The notes beneath the pieces were generated by a model. That model had not been told where the DNA came from, did not search any database, and saw only the letters and a list, made by a program, of their open reading frames with translations. This document shows positions 10,833-22,289 of a DNA stretch of 64,000 nucleotides, one piece after another. The translations under genes and the position numbers were made by a program. The stretch spans positions 62,001 through 126,000 of the forward strand of contig JAUCBJ010007162.1 of the NCBI GenBank assembly GCA_032718475.1, in the 5' to 3' direction. Position 1 is the stretch's first letter. Each line of letters starts with the position of its first letter. Source of the DNA: Nemertoderma westbladi. Taxonomy: Eukaryota > Xenacoelomorpha > Nemertodermatida > Nemertodermatidae.

Positions 10833-11197
10833 GTCCACTAGAAAATGTGCTCTAGTTCCGCCACTTTATCCTTTAAAATGAGAAATTGTTTATCCAGTAT
10901 CCATGACAAAAATCTAGAAATTGGTATATGTCATTTACACTATCTGAATTACACATTCTTTCTTGCAGTTAGTTACACACACAAAAACAGAATGTAAAAA
11001 GGAATACATTACAATTTTAATTTTTGTACTTTCATTTTCATTTGAAAGTGGTCCACCAAATTAACATCGACTAACAAACAAACCTGTGTTAACAAAATTA
11101 CAACCCTATTATCTAAATTCCCGTCTTTTATCACACTTAATTTCAAATATTGTTTAACTAAAAAGCTGAAAAATGGGGGGGGGGGTGTGGGGTACTA

Positions 11198-11545
11198 GGG
11201 ACCATGGACCACCTCGTAGAGTCCCTCGTTGTTGGTGAGTGAGTTAGTGGCCATAATGGAGGCCGCATTGCCGACCAGGGTGGCGATTGCCAGCCTTTAT
11301 AGGAGGAAGCGGGGATATCGGGGCTCCTGGGTAACAGAGTGGAGTCTTACCCCGATCTCCTTCAGGAACTCGGATGTTTCAGGGCCGGGGCGGCCAAATG
11401 TCTCGTAGGCTACCGGGTGGAAGACGTAGCCTCGGTCCATGAGCATGAGTTCCTGGTACTTGGAATCTATAGAGTTTCCGCTTCCTCTGCAGTGCGGCCT
11501 CCGAAGGATATCGTCTGGACATGGCGGCTGGCTGGACGCCAATTT
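11198..11545 (-). pseudogene. C-terminal fragment of a retrotransposon reverse-transcriptase polyprotein
   Basis: A GC-richer island read on the minus strand gives GYVFHPVAYETFGRPGP, then a region like EIGVRL--TQEPRYPRFLL, a TAA, and RLAIATLVGNAASIMATNSL, ending at TAG (11198-11200). This matches the C-terminal tail common to many animal retroelement RTs (FHPVAVETFG...IGRRI...GEPR...FL-QRISIA-QRGNAASI), recalled from knowledge of the family. The internal TAA replaces a conserved position. It has no counterpart in the matching right arm, so it inserted after the duplication. A run of G (11175-11186) follows. Confidence 0.6.
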
Positions 11546-12326
11546 ATTAATCTTTCATATTTTACAAGCCATTTTATTCACAGTTATCTGCATGTTCAAA
11601 CAAAACTCTAAATATTAATTGAGTGCTATAAATATTTACCCTGACTAAATATTATAACGAATGACCTTTGAATATTGAATTGGATATCATAACCAAACAC
11701 ATTGATATTTAATACGACTTGCAAAATTCATAAACCGTCTCAAGAGTTATATATTTTGTAGGCAGAACTCACCGCCAATATCCTGCATATTTTAACGGTT
11801 TGCAGTCGGCAATGCGTCAACCCACATTATTTCCCATAAAAGTTTCATATTCAAGTCGATACCCAAAGGAGTTAAACCACGCCATGTAAAAATAACTTAA
11901 TGGAAAACTAATGATTAATTTATTGTTATTCAGGGACGGTTGGGAGAGTGGAGAGTGAGTTCTAGGATCGTGTCTTTATGGTAAAACCCTGAAAGGCTTG
12001 GCTTTCCAAAAATGCTGAATTATTGATGGTTTGCGCTGTAAAGCCGATGATTTCCAGAGAGAATTAGCTACACAAGGCACGAACTTATTCTTATCTTTCA
12101 AGTGTCTTCTAGCTGATTAATTCCGATATAAAGGGACAGTGTTATGTTGGATCTGCATCAGTCATTAAAGGGAAAGTCTCCGCGCTACCACCGCAAGATG
12201 CATCATGTGTTTGTGTTGCTCTTCAAAACACAAAGATAATGCTGAGATGTCGGGCACAGAGTTAGTAAGAAGAGATAACTAGTCATTACCTGCGGACACT
12301 CAACTCAAGTACTTTCTATCACTGTA
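11545..12326 (+). repeat. palindrome arm segment b (left)
   Basis: Inverted match to 38610-39400 across nearly 800 bp with small indels and substitutions. Landmarks include CTTGCAAAATTCATAAACCG versus its complement, AGGAGTTAAACCACGCCATG, CTCCACTCTCCC and AACTCAAGTACTTTCTATCA. No coding frame is conserved between the copies. Confidence 0.88.
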
Positions 12327-14391
12327 TAACGAGGTTTTCATTGAGCCTATCACTATAGTAACTATATTTTCTCGTCTTCTAATAAATTAAAGTACCTAGT
12401 TTGTGATTAAACCCTCGGCATCAGCATATATACGAGAAGAACGCTTTACATTTCCCGAGAGTGATATAAATGGACAATAATATTTATACAATACAATATA
12501 GTTTATAATATCGTTTGAATGAAAGCGATAACGTCAAATAACTACGTTAAATAACGTGAAATAACTACCGTACTGCAGTTCTTGTAAGATAAGATAAGAT
12601 AAGATCCTTATTTTATTAACATTACCGGTACTTTAGCATGTCCGAAAAATGACACCAAAGGCAACCAGGAGGGATCCTCCATTGCAATATACTTTCAATT
12701 TTTTATGATTTATTTATTTGGGTTTTAAAAAACGTTTCAAAAACGGCCCTGTGTGGACGGTTAAGTGACGGCTCTTGGGTTCCTGACTCATATATTCGTA
12801 TATCTCTCATATAAATGGGCGTTGGAAAAAGCTCTGTTAATAACTCTTTTCATTTATTCTTAACCTGTACAATGAACGCCCTGAAGTCGGATTGTCGGTT
12901 TATGGAAAACTTCAACATCTCCACAATCGGCTGCCCAACACTTTCAATACACAATACTCCTCAGCGAAAAACAGGTTCCCTTTGGACTGTCTTATGTGTT
13001 TGCGTTTGAATAAAAGCGATAATGTCAAAATGGTCTAATGTCGACAATGTCGTGCCTTAATTACTTTTAAGGACACATCATAGTACAAAAATTCTACAGT
13101 CCAACATTCCTGTATTACATATTTAAAAGACTTAAACTGACTTAAACCGTCAACGCCAAATACTTTCAGCAAAGGGGCCAAGCGCTCTCCAATCCAAACA
13201 TATTTCATAAATTGACACAACTGTGAATAAATTTTTCAAAGAACAGTCATTTCCATCTACAGTGCCTCTAGAGTTGCAGACATTAACCACACCAAACACC
13301 ACAGAGAAGCAACACACTTCGCACAGCAGCCCTATAATGGAATAAGTTAATAATTCACAGCGAGACACAGTTTCAGTAGTTACAACCCGGCCCTGCATCC
13401 ACCTGCACAGAACGCCGGTTCAATTTCCCACCCCGTGTGCATCAGTTGACGATCGCCGTCCACAAACCGCTCTGTGACAAAGAACAGTGAACCCTAGCAG
13501 TAGTTTGCTTTATACGATGCCAGTTGTGCAGTGCACACCACCCACAGCTAGGCCTAAGCAGTAGTTGCAATACAGCAATAGAAATTTACATTCAGGGTTA
13601 ACGGCAACTGGAGTTGGCTTCTTAGTGTGAATGTGATTTGAAGTGTGTCGTTTCTCTTATAGAATGTTGAAGCAATTTTATCGTATAGTTATTTATTTAG
13701 TCAACCAAAATATCTATAGATTTATTTTACATATTAATAGTGGTGGAACTAACACTAGATTGTTTATGAATGTGTGGTGGTGCGTGGTGCGTCGAAGTTT
13801 CGGATTACTTAATGTTCTAAGAAGCCACGTGTCACATCTCGAGATGTTATAAATCGAAGAGCTTATAATTGGATTAGAGTTAGTGGGGTTGATAATCATA
13901 CATGTGATCTTTGGGAATAGTTTTTAAACTGACTATTAGACAGTGCTTTCATTTATGTTTGCTTTTCCAAGGCCAAGGTTAATTGTGGGAACATTCTAGG
14001 GCATTTCAAGTTCGACTATCATTAATGTCATTATCTCTCCTTATAAATAAACATATTTGAAATCCTCTGTCGTTATGGGATTTTTTATATTTAGTGATAC
14101 GAATTTCTGTGGGCGTTTTATCTTTCTAACGAAATAACAACTATTTTTTTTAATGTAGCATTTTAATAGAAACTAAAATGTATTTGATGTGTCGATAAAA
14201 AAAGGTACAATTATCAGTGGACGTAAAAGCACCTGAGGCAATCCGAAGTCAAACTTAAACTTTGAAATCAAAGTTAAACTTGATTCCAATATGGTGTCAT
14301 ATCAAACAGCAGGGATCAGTTGCGATTAGAAGATACGCCTTACTGGACGGACAGGCCGAGCCCAGCAGCCTTATTAATTAATGAGCCCCTA
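12327..14391. other. palindrome left arm, unmatched stretch
   Basis: About 2 kb without a recognised gene. It lies between arm segments b and c, and I could not match it to the corresponding right-hand stretch by eye. A short (GATAA)n patch occurs near 12586-12605. Open frames such as 13398-13150 and 13643-13852 lack family features. Confidence 0.5.
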
Positions 14392-14638
14392 ATTATTAAA
14401 GTATTTATTGGGCAGCTGCATTTTAATTATATTAACCAGGTATGCCAAGCCTATAAAGCAGCATAAATATTAAATGATTCAATTGGTTTGACGAGTGGTT
14501 TGAGGGACTGGAAAGAGAGATGGTTTTATGGTAAGTCGTCGTCATAGATTTGGATATAGCAGATACAACTATTTCATTTAATTGTAAACCGCTGAGTACA
14601 AGAGTTGGGCTGCGGTTATAAGAGACTGCAATAAATAT
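14392..14638 (+). repeat. palindrome arm segment c (left)
   Basis: Inverted match to 36263-36505: AACCAGGTATGCCAAGCC, GACGAGTGGTTTGAGGGACT, GGAAAGAGAGATGGTTTTAT and CTCTTATAACCGCAG (as complement) are shared. Similarity ends just before the LINE target duplication at 14651. Confidence 0.85.
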
Positions 14639-14650
14639 TGTGGTGTTGTA

Positions 14651-14781
14651 GTTCCGACTTAAACATACATAATTATTTTGTTCAATGGATGTGATTTCGA
14701 ATGTGCAGTTAATGAAAAATTCACATATTTGCTAAATAATTTAAATTTATTGTGTTCAGGGTCTCAGGGACAAGTTTGTAG
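14651..14781 (+). repeat. 131-bp target-site duplication, 5' copy (LINE A)
   Basis: From GTTCCGACTT to TTTGTAG. It is repeated at 24386-24516 with the same length and about two substitutions (C/A near the start, T/A in ATATTTGCT). The copies lie immediately outside the 5' truncation point and the (AGT)n tail of the RTE LINE. Confidence 0.85.
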
Positions 14782-16106
14782 CTTTTATTGTCATTAAAAG
14801 TGTCTGAGTCTGTACTCACAGATATTCCCATTGGTGATATAAAGTGAAGGGTGCTGCAAAGAGCATTAAGACCAATCGTGCCAGTGGAGTAGATGGTGTT
14901 CCCCCTGAGGTCTTTAAAATACCTGAGTGTTTAAAGCTCATCTATCCCATCATAGTAGAATCCCATCATGTACCGAACAACAAGAGTCCCAAAGAAATGA
15001 AAACAAATAAGTTGGTGCAAGTTCCCAAGAAGGGCAACCTAACACTCTATGGTTCTTTTCGGGGAATCTCATTGATCTCGATTGCTGCAAAGCTATACAA
15101 TAGAATTCTATTAAATCGCATCAGGGATTCCATTGAGAGACTGCTCCGTGGAAATCAGAATGGGTTCTGTAAAGGTCGTGGGACCATGGAGCCCATTTTG
15201 GCACTTAGAAGGATAATTGAAGAGTTATCAAAAAAGAAAGACAGGCATCTGGCTGTTATCTTTGTTGACTTCTTCAAGGCCTTTGATTCAGTCTCTTGCT
15301 CACGTATGTTCAGCATACTTTCATTATATGGGATTCCTGATGAAATTATTGCAGCAATCAGATCAGTATACGATGGTTCGACAACATTTGTGTCTACTGT
15401 TGATGGTGACCCAGAACCATTTGAAGTGTTATGGGGCGTCCTCCAGGGAGACACACTTGCACCATTCTTGTTCATAATTGTTGTTGACTATGTTCTACGC
15501 ATGTCCTTAGATCGTCATCATAATGATGATGGGGTGATGATAACTCCACCTACTGGCTCCAGAAGTCGAGGAAATCCTGCCAAGTACCTACCTGATCTAG
15601 ACTTTGGTGATGACTCTCAGAATCACTAGAGGGAGCCCAACGGCTCCTCAGCTCATTAGAACATGCTGCTTCTAGTGTTGGTCTTTTTATTAACTCCAGA
15701 AAGACCAAAATTTTGACAGTTAACTTTGAAAGTCCTCAGCAAGTCTCTGATCGGATGAGCATAAGCTCAAAAGATGGTATGCTTGAGCATGTGGATGACT
15801 TCTGTTACCTGGGATCATGGATCCGGAAGTCAGGTGAGGACCTTCGAATACGTAAGTTGCAACCTTGAATAGGCTTTCCATGATTTGGAAATCACCGATA
15901 ATTAATCGGACACTTAAGGTCCGATTATTTAGAGCAGCAGTAGTTCCAGTACTCCTCTATGGGAGTCCATGCTGGGCTCTAACTGCGGAGGACACCAAAT
16001 CTCTGGATGGCACATTCACAAGAATGCTACGCCGGGTTCATTGTGTCAAGTACAATGCACACATCTCCAACCAGACACTATATAACATTGGAGGTGTCTC
16101 ATTGGT
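14782..16106 (+). pseudogene. RTE-type LINE A, 5' part of reverse transcriptase (interrupted)
   Basis: A 5'-truncated non-LTR retrotransposon copy whose 3' remainder is at 24073-24385. The frame 14844-15629 shows RT motifs ASGVDGVPPEVFK, VPKKGNLTLYGSFRGISL, RNQ-like GNQNGFCKGRGTMEPILALR, VIFVDFFKAFDSVS and GVLQGDTLAPFLFIIVVDY. The catalytic FADD motif is disrupted: FGDD is followed by an 8-bp deletion relative to the copy at 43029-44779, ending the frame. A further deletion removes the GKAWAA segment near 15855. The frame after that (15865-16140) runs into the BEL LTR. Dead copy. Confidence 0.92.
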
Positions 16107-16638
16107 TGTTAGCTTATCCAATCCCGCTAACACCCCATAAAGTTGTAAGCCGATAAGCAATATTGGGAGCCACGAGATTGGGCAATTAACCAACTCGTGC
16201 CATCCCAATAAGAGTGGGAAGGAAGCACACAATAGAGGGTCAGGGGCCAAACCCCTAACCCACAGAGAACAGGTGGAGTGAACGGGAACACTCCACGGGG
16301 CGCCAACAAGGGTAACAACCAATCAGAGGGGGGCAAGGCATCGATTGAGTAGAGCAATAAGGCCACCGTGCAATATAGCCAGTAACACAATGTCAGTAAT
16401 TCAGTTATCTCAGTGCAGTGTAGGTTAGTTAGTTTAGATAGGGGAGCACGGGACTTTAGTTACCGTATCCCGCCTTCCGTATATTATACTACAGTCATCA
16501 TATCTATATCTTATACCCATCAATTATTATACACCGAATATCAGAACTCATTCACTATTTCCGTTTACTCTTTATACACGGCGGGGACGCGTAAACTAAA
16601 CACCGGATAAATCGGGATCCCTCCTGGATCCCGTCACA
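16107..16638 (+). repeat. BEL-type 5' LTR
   Basis: 532 bp starting TGTTAGC and ending GTCACA. The first 27 bases form a short inverted repeat (TGTTAGC...GCTAACA). It matches 23541-24072 with a single seen difference (CCGTATA versus CCGAATA). Confidence 0.95.
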
Positions 16639-16706
16639 GTAACTAAATCAGCTGCCGCCCTAGATAAACTCAATAATCAACTAGCACCGAAATCTCCAGA
16701 AGAGAG

Positions 16707-18899
16707 ATGAGTCAGTCAGGTGACACGACACCGACGCGGACCCCGGACGAAGACCAAACGATCCGTGAGGCCGCAACCAGGCGATACAGACCCACGACAC
16801 CGGAGCCATCGATAACGGGCGAACCGGAAGTTCAAGACGAGGGGAGCCTGGAACAAGAGGTCGAGCCAAGAGGAAGGGAGAGCGAGACAGAGGGAGACGG
16901 AGATGAGTCGACACGGGACGGAGATTGGCGCACCGATGTCGCCGGCCAGCTACAGGCTGAGGGCGACGAGCGGCCCACCGAAACGGCGACGGTGGGGCCG
17001 ACGGTGCGACGCCGGACGCGAAGAGACGGAGGAGACATCGGTACCGATGTCGCCGGCCAGCTACAGGCCGAGGGCGACGGACGGCCCACCGGAACGGCGA
17101 CGGTGGAGCCGCCGGTACGACGTCGAACCCGGAGGGACGGAGGAGAGGTCGGCGACGAGGACGTCGGGGTTTCAGAGCGACTTCGACGGGCCTACAACGC
17201 GACCCGGAAGCTGATAAAGGACGCCAAGAAGGAAGGGGCGAAGGTAGACGAGGTGAGACTGAGAAAGCGACTAGGTGAGTCGGATAGACACTTTAATTAC
17301 CTAATACGTTTTGGGCAGAGAGAACTAGCCGAGGAGAGAGCAAAAGGGGTTGCCGGCGAACTGTTTGAACTATGGGAGTGTGGGAGTATGGAACCTAGCG
17401 TAGCGCCAGTGTACATAAGGCCATACTTGGTCGATGCCCGGGGAGCAAAATTAGTGGGTTGGAGGGGACCCGAGGGGGGCGAATCCGAGGTTAACCCCGA
17501 GGATTCGGCCTCGTCGGTCGGAGAAAGTTCCGGGAAGCGGGGGAAAGGTAGTAGGTCGGGAAGGCGGAGGGGGTCCGCTGTAACCGATAAGTCTGCTACA
17601 TCCTCCGCGAAAGAAAGAGTGGTGAGAGAGATAGGTGCCGCATACCGTCTCAGCATGGTAGAACAAGGTCAGAGGGAAATGGAGGAACGGTTAGAGGAGG
17701 GGAGAGTGCGGTTAGCGAGGGAAGCGGCATTGATTAGAGAAACCGGAGAGAGGGCCGAAAGGGCTTTGAGAAGCCTTAGGGAGTGTGAGGAAATAGAAGA
17801 AAAGGAGTGTAGGGAGCGTGAGGCGAGGGAGGATAGGGAACGCGAAGAGCGTGAGGCGGAACGCAAAGAGCGTGAGGCGGAACGCAAGGAATATGAGGCG
17901 AGAAGGGAAAAGGAACGCAAAGAGTGTGAGGCGGAACGCAAGGAATATGAGGCGAGAAGGGAAAAGGAACGCAAGGAGCGCGAGGTGAGACGAAGGGAGA
18001 GCATTAGGAGTGTGGCGGAGTCGGCCGCCCGGGACACCCAGGAGTGTGAGAGGAGAATGGCAGAGGCTGAACGAGAGCAAAAGGAATTAAAGAGACGCCA
18101 GAATGTGCTTGCGGAAGATAAGATTAAACGGGCGCACGAGTTGCAACTGGTGCAAACGTCGCCGTCTGAAAGCGGGGCCGGCTCGAGTATTTTTGGGGAG
18201 CCGGGGGCCGTAGATACATTTATTGATACCCCACTGACAGGGACCGTGCGACAAACCCAAAACTGGTGTGACCGTACGGGCGGGGGGGGGGGGGGCAATG
18301 TCAATAATGATACAGTAGACATTGTTAATGTTGATAGTACCGTATGGGACAACTCTAATCAAACCTTTATTACAGGGAATACTTTACCTAGTGGTAGCAA
18401 TTTAAATTTAAATCAGAACGTCCCTAATATTAATGTAGAAAATAATTCTAATATTAACGTAGTTACACAAAATAATTCAAATAATTTAAATAATGATCCA
18501 AGCCCGAATTTACAAAATAATTCAAATGATTTTATTTCGAACGAACAGATTAATTCCGTTTCCAATATGGGTGCTATTAACGTGAACACGCCGGGCGTGT
18601 ATAGCCAGACAAACGGGGGCCTGGAAGGCCACGTAGTTGGTAGGCAAGGGGTGGCTGGGTTGAATAGACCCAGCGAGGGCCTGGTAGGCCACACAGTCAG
18701 TAGGCAGGGAGTAGTTGGATTAGATAGACCCAGCGAGGGCCTGGTAGGCCACTCGCAGAGAGAGGCGGGGGTGAATAGACCCAACCGCGATAGGCCTGAT
18801 GTGTCGACTGGAGAGGGATATAGTAGCGGGGTGAGGAGTAGCGAGGTTAGATGTGGCGAATGGGGGGGGGGCTACGAGAACCCCACAACAGCGAGTTAG
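16707..18899 (+). CDS. Gag-like coiled-coil protein of the BEL-type element, 730 residues
   Basis: The only long forward frame of the element, starting 68 bp after the 5' LTR. Residues 1-150 are acidic, disordered and contain two imperfect ~40-residue repeats (TDVAGQLQAEGD...RRRTRRDGG). Around 155-215 a helical segment RLRRAYNATRKLIKDAKK could be the BEL Gag N-terminal helical region. About 335-485 is a long coiled coil with repeats of EAERKEYEARREKERKE. From about 535 the protein turns Asn-rich, then has three repeats of EGLVGH--SRQGVVGLDRPS. No zinc knuckle, protease or RT is present. The frame ends after a run of ten G (18862-18871). One frame over, an open frame continues to 19083, so a frameshift or homopolymer error is possible. 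Calling it Gag is inference from position. Confidence 0.6.
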   Translation: MSQSGDTTPTRTPDEDQTIREAATRRYRPTTPEPSITGEPEVQDEGSLEQEVEPRGRESETEGDGDESTRDGDWRTDVAGQLQAEGDERPTETATVGPTVRRRTRRDGGDIGTDVAGQLQAEGDGRPTGTATVEPPVRRRTRRDGGEVGDEDVGVSERLRRAYNATRKLIKDAKKEGAKVDEVRLRKRLGESDRHFNYLIRFGQRELAEERAKGVAGELFELWECGSMEPSVAPVYIRPYLVDARGAKLVGWRGPEGGESEVNPEDSASSVGESSGKRGKGSRSGRRRGSAVTDKSATSSAKERVVREIGAAYRLSMVEQGQREMEERLEEGRVRLAREAALIRETGERAERALRSLRECEEIEEKECREREAREDREREEREAERKEREAERKEYEARREKERKECEAERKEYEARREKERKEREVRRRESIRSVAESAARDTQECERRMAEAEREQKELKRRQNVLAEDKIKRAHELQLVQTSPSESGAGSSIFGEPGAVDTFIDTPLTGTVRQTQNWCDRTGGGGGGNVNNDTVDIVNVDSTVWDNSNQTFITGNTLPSGSNLNLNQNVPNINVENNSNINVVTQNNSNNLNNDPSPNLQNNSNDFISNEQINSVSNMGAINVNTPGVYSQTNGGLEGHVVGRQGVAGLNRPSEGLVGHTVSRQGVVGLDRPSEGLVGHSQREAGVNRPNRDRPDVSTGEGYSSGVRSSEVRCGEWGGGYENPTTAS

Positions 18900-19403
18900 C
18901 GGCGAAAGGGGGGGGGGGGCAGAGAGTGTCCCACAGCCGTCAGCGGATAATGCGAGGGCCGAAATAGGTAAACCGCAACAACCGGCGACGGAAAGTAATA
19001 GGGGGATTGCGAGTATCCCCAGCGGCGTGCGACCGAGCAGGGAGAGACAGGTTGACGTCGTAAGAGTGCGGACGCAATTCTAGTGTGGGGGGGGGGGAGA
19101 ATAAGAGGCTGAGCGAGGGACGAGGAGGTCCGAGTGTGAGAGAGTTAGGGTGAGAGTGAAGGTGAGATAGGGCGGAAGTGTTGGGGAAACAAAAGTTGCG
19201 TGAAAGGTGAGCGCGATCGGCCCGACATGAGACGCCAGACACACAGGGTAGCGTTATCATACCCATAGGGGGCGGCCTGGAAAGCCGATCCCGAGAGAAA
19301 AGAATTCCACCTCACACCCGATACTAGATCGGGATCCAGCGGGATTGTAGCGCACTTTTAGGTTGATGCTATCTTCTTACCGGGAAGATAGCATGGGGGG
19401 GAG
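18900..19403 (+). other. 3' UTR of forward BEL-type element with G runs
   Basis: Contains G runs at about 18908-18919 and 19087-19095, an open continuation of the Gag-like frame to 19083, and a purine-rich segment. From the second G run to 19403 it is duplicated at 23227-23540. It ends with the polypurine tract ATGGGGGGGAG (19393-19403) directly before LTR-like sequence. Confidence 0.75.
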
Positions 19404-19462
19404 TGTTAGCTTATCCAATCCCGCTAACACTCCCCCGATGTTCGGACGGTGACTTCTATCAC
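19404..19462. repeat. truncated LTR start and junction with inverted element
   Basis: The first ~27 bases of the LTR (TGTTAGCTTATCCAATCCCG then CTAACAC) follow the polypurine tract. The sequence then departs into TCCCCCGATGTTCGGACGGT and ACTTCTATCAC, before the inverted LTR begins with TGTGACG at 19463. A related GACGGTGATAGAAGTCACCG occurs inside the inverted LTR near 19648. Confidence 0.7.
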
Positions 19463-20013
19463 TGTGACGGGATCTACGGATCCCGGTTTATCCGTTGGGT
19501 TTTCTATCTACGCTTCCCCGCCGTGTGTGAAAGGTAAAAGAGTTCTGATGTTCGGTGTATAATAACTGATGGGTATAATATAGTTGATATATAGGCTATA
19601 GTATAGTATGGCACAGTCACCGGTAGATAAGTATGATGGCGGTAGCGGACGGTGATAGAAGTCACCGTTCCACCCTACTGAACTAACTGAGTAAACTGAG
19701 TGAATGATTGCTGTACAGGTAATATATACTGCACGGGTTTGGCCGTTACAGTACTTAGTCGATGCTGTCCCCCCATTGGCTAATATCCCTGTTGGCACCC
19801 TTTGCCCCCCTCTGAAGTGCTTCCCTTCGCCCTTGCTGTTCTCTCTTGGTTAGGGGTTTTGCCCCTGACCCTTATTGTGTGTGTCTCCTTTGGGGCCTAT
19901 TGTCCCCGTTTACTGGGCTGACACGAGGTTGATTGGTAATCAACCTCGTGCTCCCAATATTGCTTTATGGCTCACTCTATGGGTTTGTGTTAGCGGAATT
20001 GGATAAGCTAACA
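19463..20013 (-). repeat. inverted LTR of a related BEL-type element (element B)
   Basis: 551 bp which, reverse-complemented, begins TGTTAGCTTATCCAATTCCG and ends GGGATC...CCGTCACA. It resembles the forward LTR at its ends and in the ACCGAACATCAGAACTC region but is clearly diverged. The polypurine tract complement (CTCCCCCCATGC) follows at 20014, marking this as the 3' LTR of a minus-strand element. Confidence 0.8.
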
Positions 20014-20465
20014 CTCCCCCCCATGCTATCTTCCCGGTGAGAAGATAGCATCCAACTAAAGTGCGCTACAATTCCGCTGGATCCCGATCTAGCATCGGGT
20101 GTGGGGTGGGTATATTTTTTTTCGGAGTCGGCTTTCCAGGCCGCTCCCTATGGGTATGATGTCACTACCCTCTGGCGTTTCGTGTCGGGCCGATCGTGCG
20201 CTTCTCTCACACAACTTTTGTTTCCCCAACACTTTCACCACTCTACTCCAACTCTCGCATACTCCCGGACCTCCTCGTCCCACACTCTTCCTCTCACTTC
20301 TCCTCCCCCACACTTGAATTGCGCCCACGCTCTCTTCGCACTCCGCACTATTACTCCATCCCTCCTTGACTACCTTGTCCCTTCTGACGAATCTCACCCC
20401 CCCTCCGTGCCGTCGCACTCAGGAAATGTGAAATCGTCTGGCGTCTTGTCCCTAGTGCCATAGTC
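20014..20465 (-). other. 3' UTR of inverted element B
   Basis: The reverse complement resembles 19087-19403 (GATAGCATGGGGGGGAG, GGAAAGCCG, CGATCGGCCCGACA, GGAAACAAAAGTTG), diverged to a similar extent as the LTR. It confirms that this segment belongs to a minus-oriented element of the same lineage. Confidence 0.75.
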
Positions 20466-21935
20466 ACTTAGCCCCCCAGTCCCAGTAGCTAATTAAGAAA
20501 GGTTGTATGACTATAGTACTTACACCACTATCTCCGCACTCCGCACTATCACCTCTCCACTCTCTTGTCACTCCCTAAGGCTTTAATCTCTAATGCTACC
20601 CCTGTGCTATCATACTATCTACCTACTGCTTACTAACTCTAACTATCTAACTAACTCTGCTAACTACTAACTCTTACTACTTCTAGCTCTAACTGAGAGC
20701 CTCTATCTTTCTACTGACTCTAACTCTCTACTAAGTCTAACTAACTCTACTTGACTCCTCTGAGTCTACCAACTCTCTAGCCCTTTAACTATAACTCCCT
20801 AACTCTACCCACTCTTCTAACTACGTGGCGCTTGCGGTGCCCACAACCACTCTACTATATGGCACCCTATGTGCCCTCTCTACTACTCTACTCTATCTAC
20901 CTGGCACCCTATGTGCCCTCTCTACTACACTACTACCTCTCTAACTCTACTACCTGGCACCCTATGTACCCTCTCTACTACACTACTACCTCTCTAACTC
21001 TACTACCTGGCACCCTATGTGCCCGTCTCTATCACTCTACTCTATCTACCTGGCACCCTATGTGCCCTCTCTACTACACTACTACCTCTCTAACTCTACT
21101 ACCTGGCACCCTATGTGCCCTCTCTACTCTTCTACTACCTGGCACCCAATGTGCCCGTCTCTACTCCTCTACTCCCCCTTTACGTCTCATCGCCTACACG
21201 TGACGCTCTGAGTGCCGGCAGAGTGGGTACGTTAATTATGTGAACTACTACTGACTCTACTAACTCTACTCCACTCTTCTAACTGACGGTACTACGTACC
21301 CTCTAACTCTTACTCTAACTAGCAGTACTTATGTACCCTCTAACTCTAACTACCTAGCGGTACTTACGTACCCTCTAACTCTCTTCTACTAACGGTACTA
21401 CACGTACCCTCCTACTAACTCTTCTACTAACGGTACTACACGTACCCTCCTACTAACTCTTCTACTAACGGTACTACACGTACCCCCCTACTAACTCTTC
21501 TACTAACGGTACTACACGTACCCTCCTACTAACTCTTCTACTAACGGTACTACACGTACCCTCTTAACTCCTACTCTCTAATGGTACTGCGTACCCTCTA
21601 ACTCTTACTCTCTAATCGGTACTTACGTACCCTCTAACTCTAACTAACTAGCGGTACTTACGTACCCTCTAACTCTAACTCTAACTAACTCTAGGTACTA
21701 CGTACCTACTAACTAACTTCTCTAACTAGGTACTGCGTACCTACTAACCCTCTAACTAACTCTAGGTATTACGTACCTACTAACTAACTTCTCTAACTAG
21801 GTACTACGTACCTACTAACCCTCTAACTAACTCTAGGTACTACGTACCTACTAACTAACTAACTAACTCTAGGTACTACGTACCTACTAACTAATTAGGT
21901 ACTACGTACCTTCTGCCTACTAACTGCGTACCTAC
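20466..21935. repeat. CT/TA-rich tandem repeat zone with GTAC palindromes
   Basis: Nested tandem repeats inside element B. There are ~70-bp units around CTACCTGGCACCCTATGTGC (20850-21160), ~37-bp units of CGGTACTACACGTACCCTCC and TACTAACTCTTCTACTAA (21375-21560), and ~40-bp units around AGGTACTACGTACCTACTAA (21690-21920). Many units contain self-complementary GGTAC-T-ACGTACC cores. No coding signal. Confidence 0.85.
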
Positions 21936-22289
21936 TCATATACTATTATTTTATTTTTATTTTATTTTTCAAATTTTATATGTGGGAAGGGCGTCTCGCC
22001 CTCAATCCCACCTCCCTCAGTCCAAAACTTGGACGACAAAACTAAGCGCTAACTCCACTTCTAAGGTGCCCCTTCTAGAAGACCCATTATATAAGGCAGG
22101 GTGTCGCAGGAGTTTTATCGCCCCAGTATGAACTAAGAAGGATGTTAAAAGATGTTAAAAGAGGTGTTTGGTCTATATATTTCTCCCCTTTGGGGTATCG
22201 TCAGGACCAAATTCAAATATACAATGATACAAAAACCAGAAAGAGCAGTACTACCTACTACATGCACTACAGTACCGGTACTTGCTCTT

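Noticed and set aside
10620-10838. Frame shared by both palindrome arms (also 40246-40497)
   Set aside because: Substitutions between the arms change residues freely and the frames differ at both ends; shared only because the DNA is duplicated.
17669-18352. 227-residue antisense frame (Ser/Leu-rich)
   Set aside because: Shadow of the coiled-coil Gag-like ORF on the other strand.
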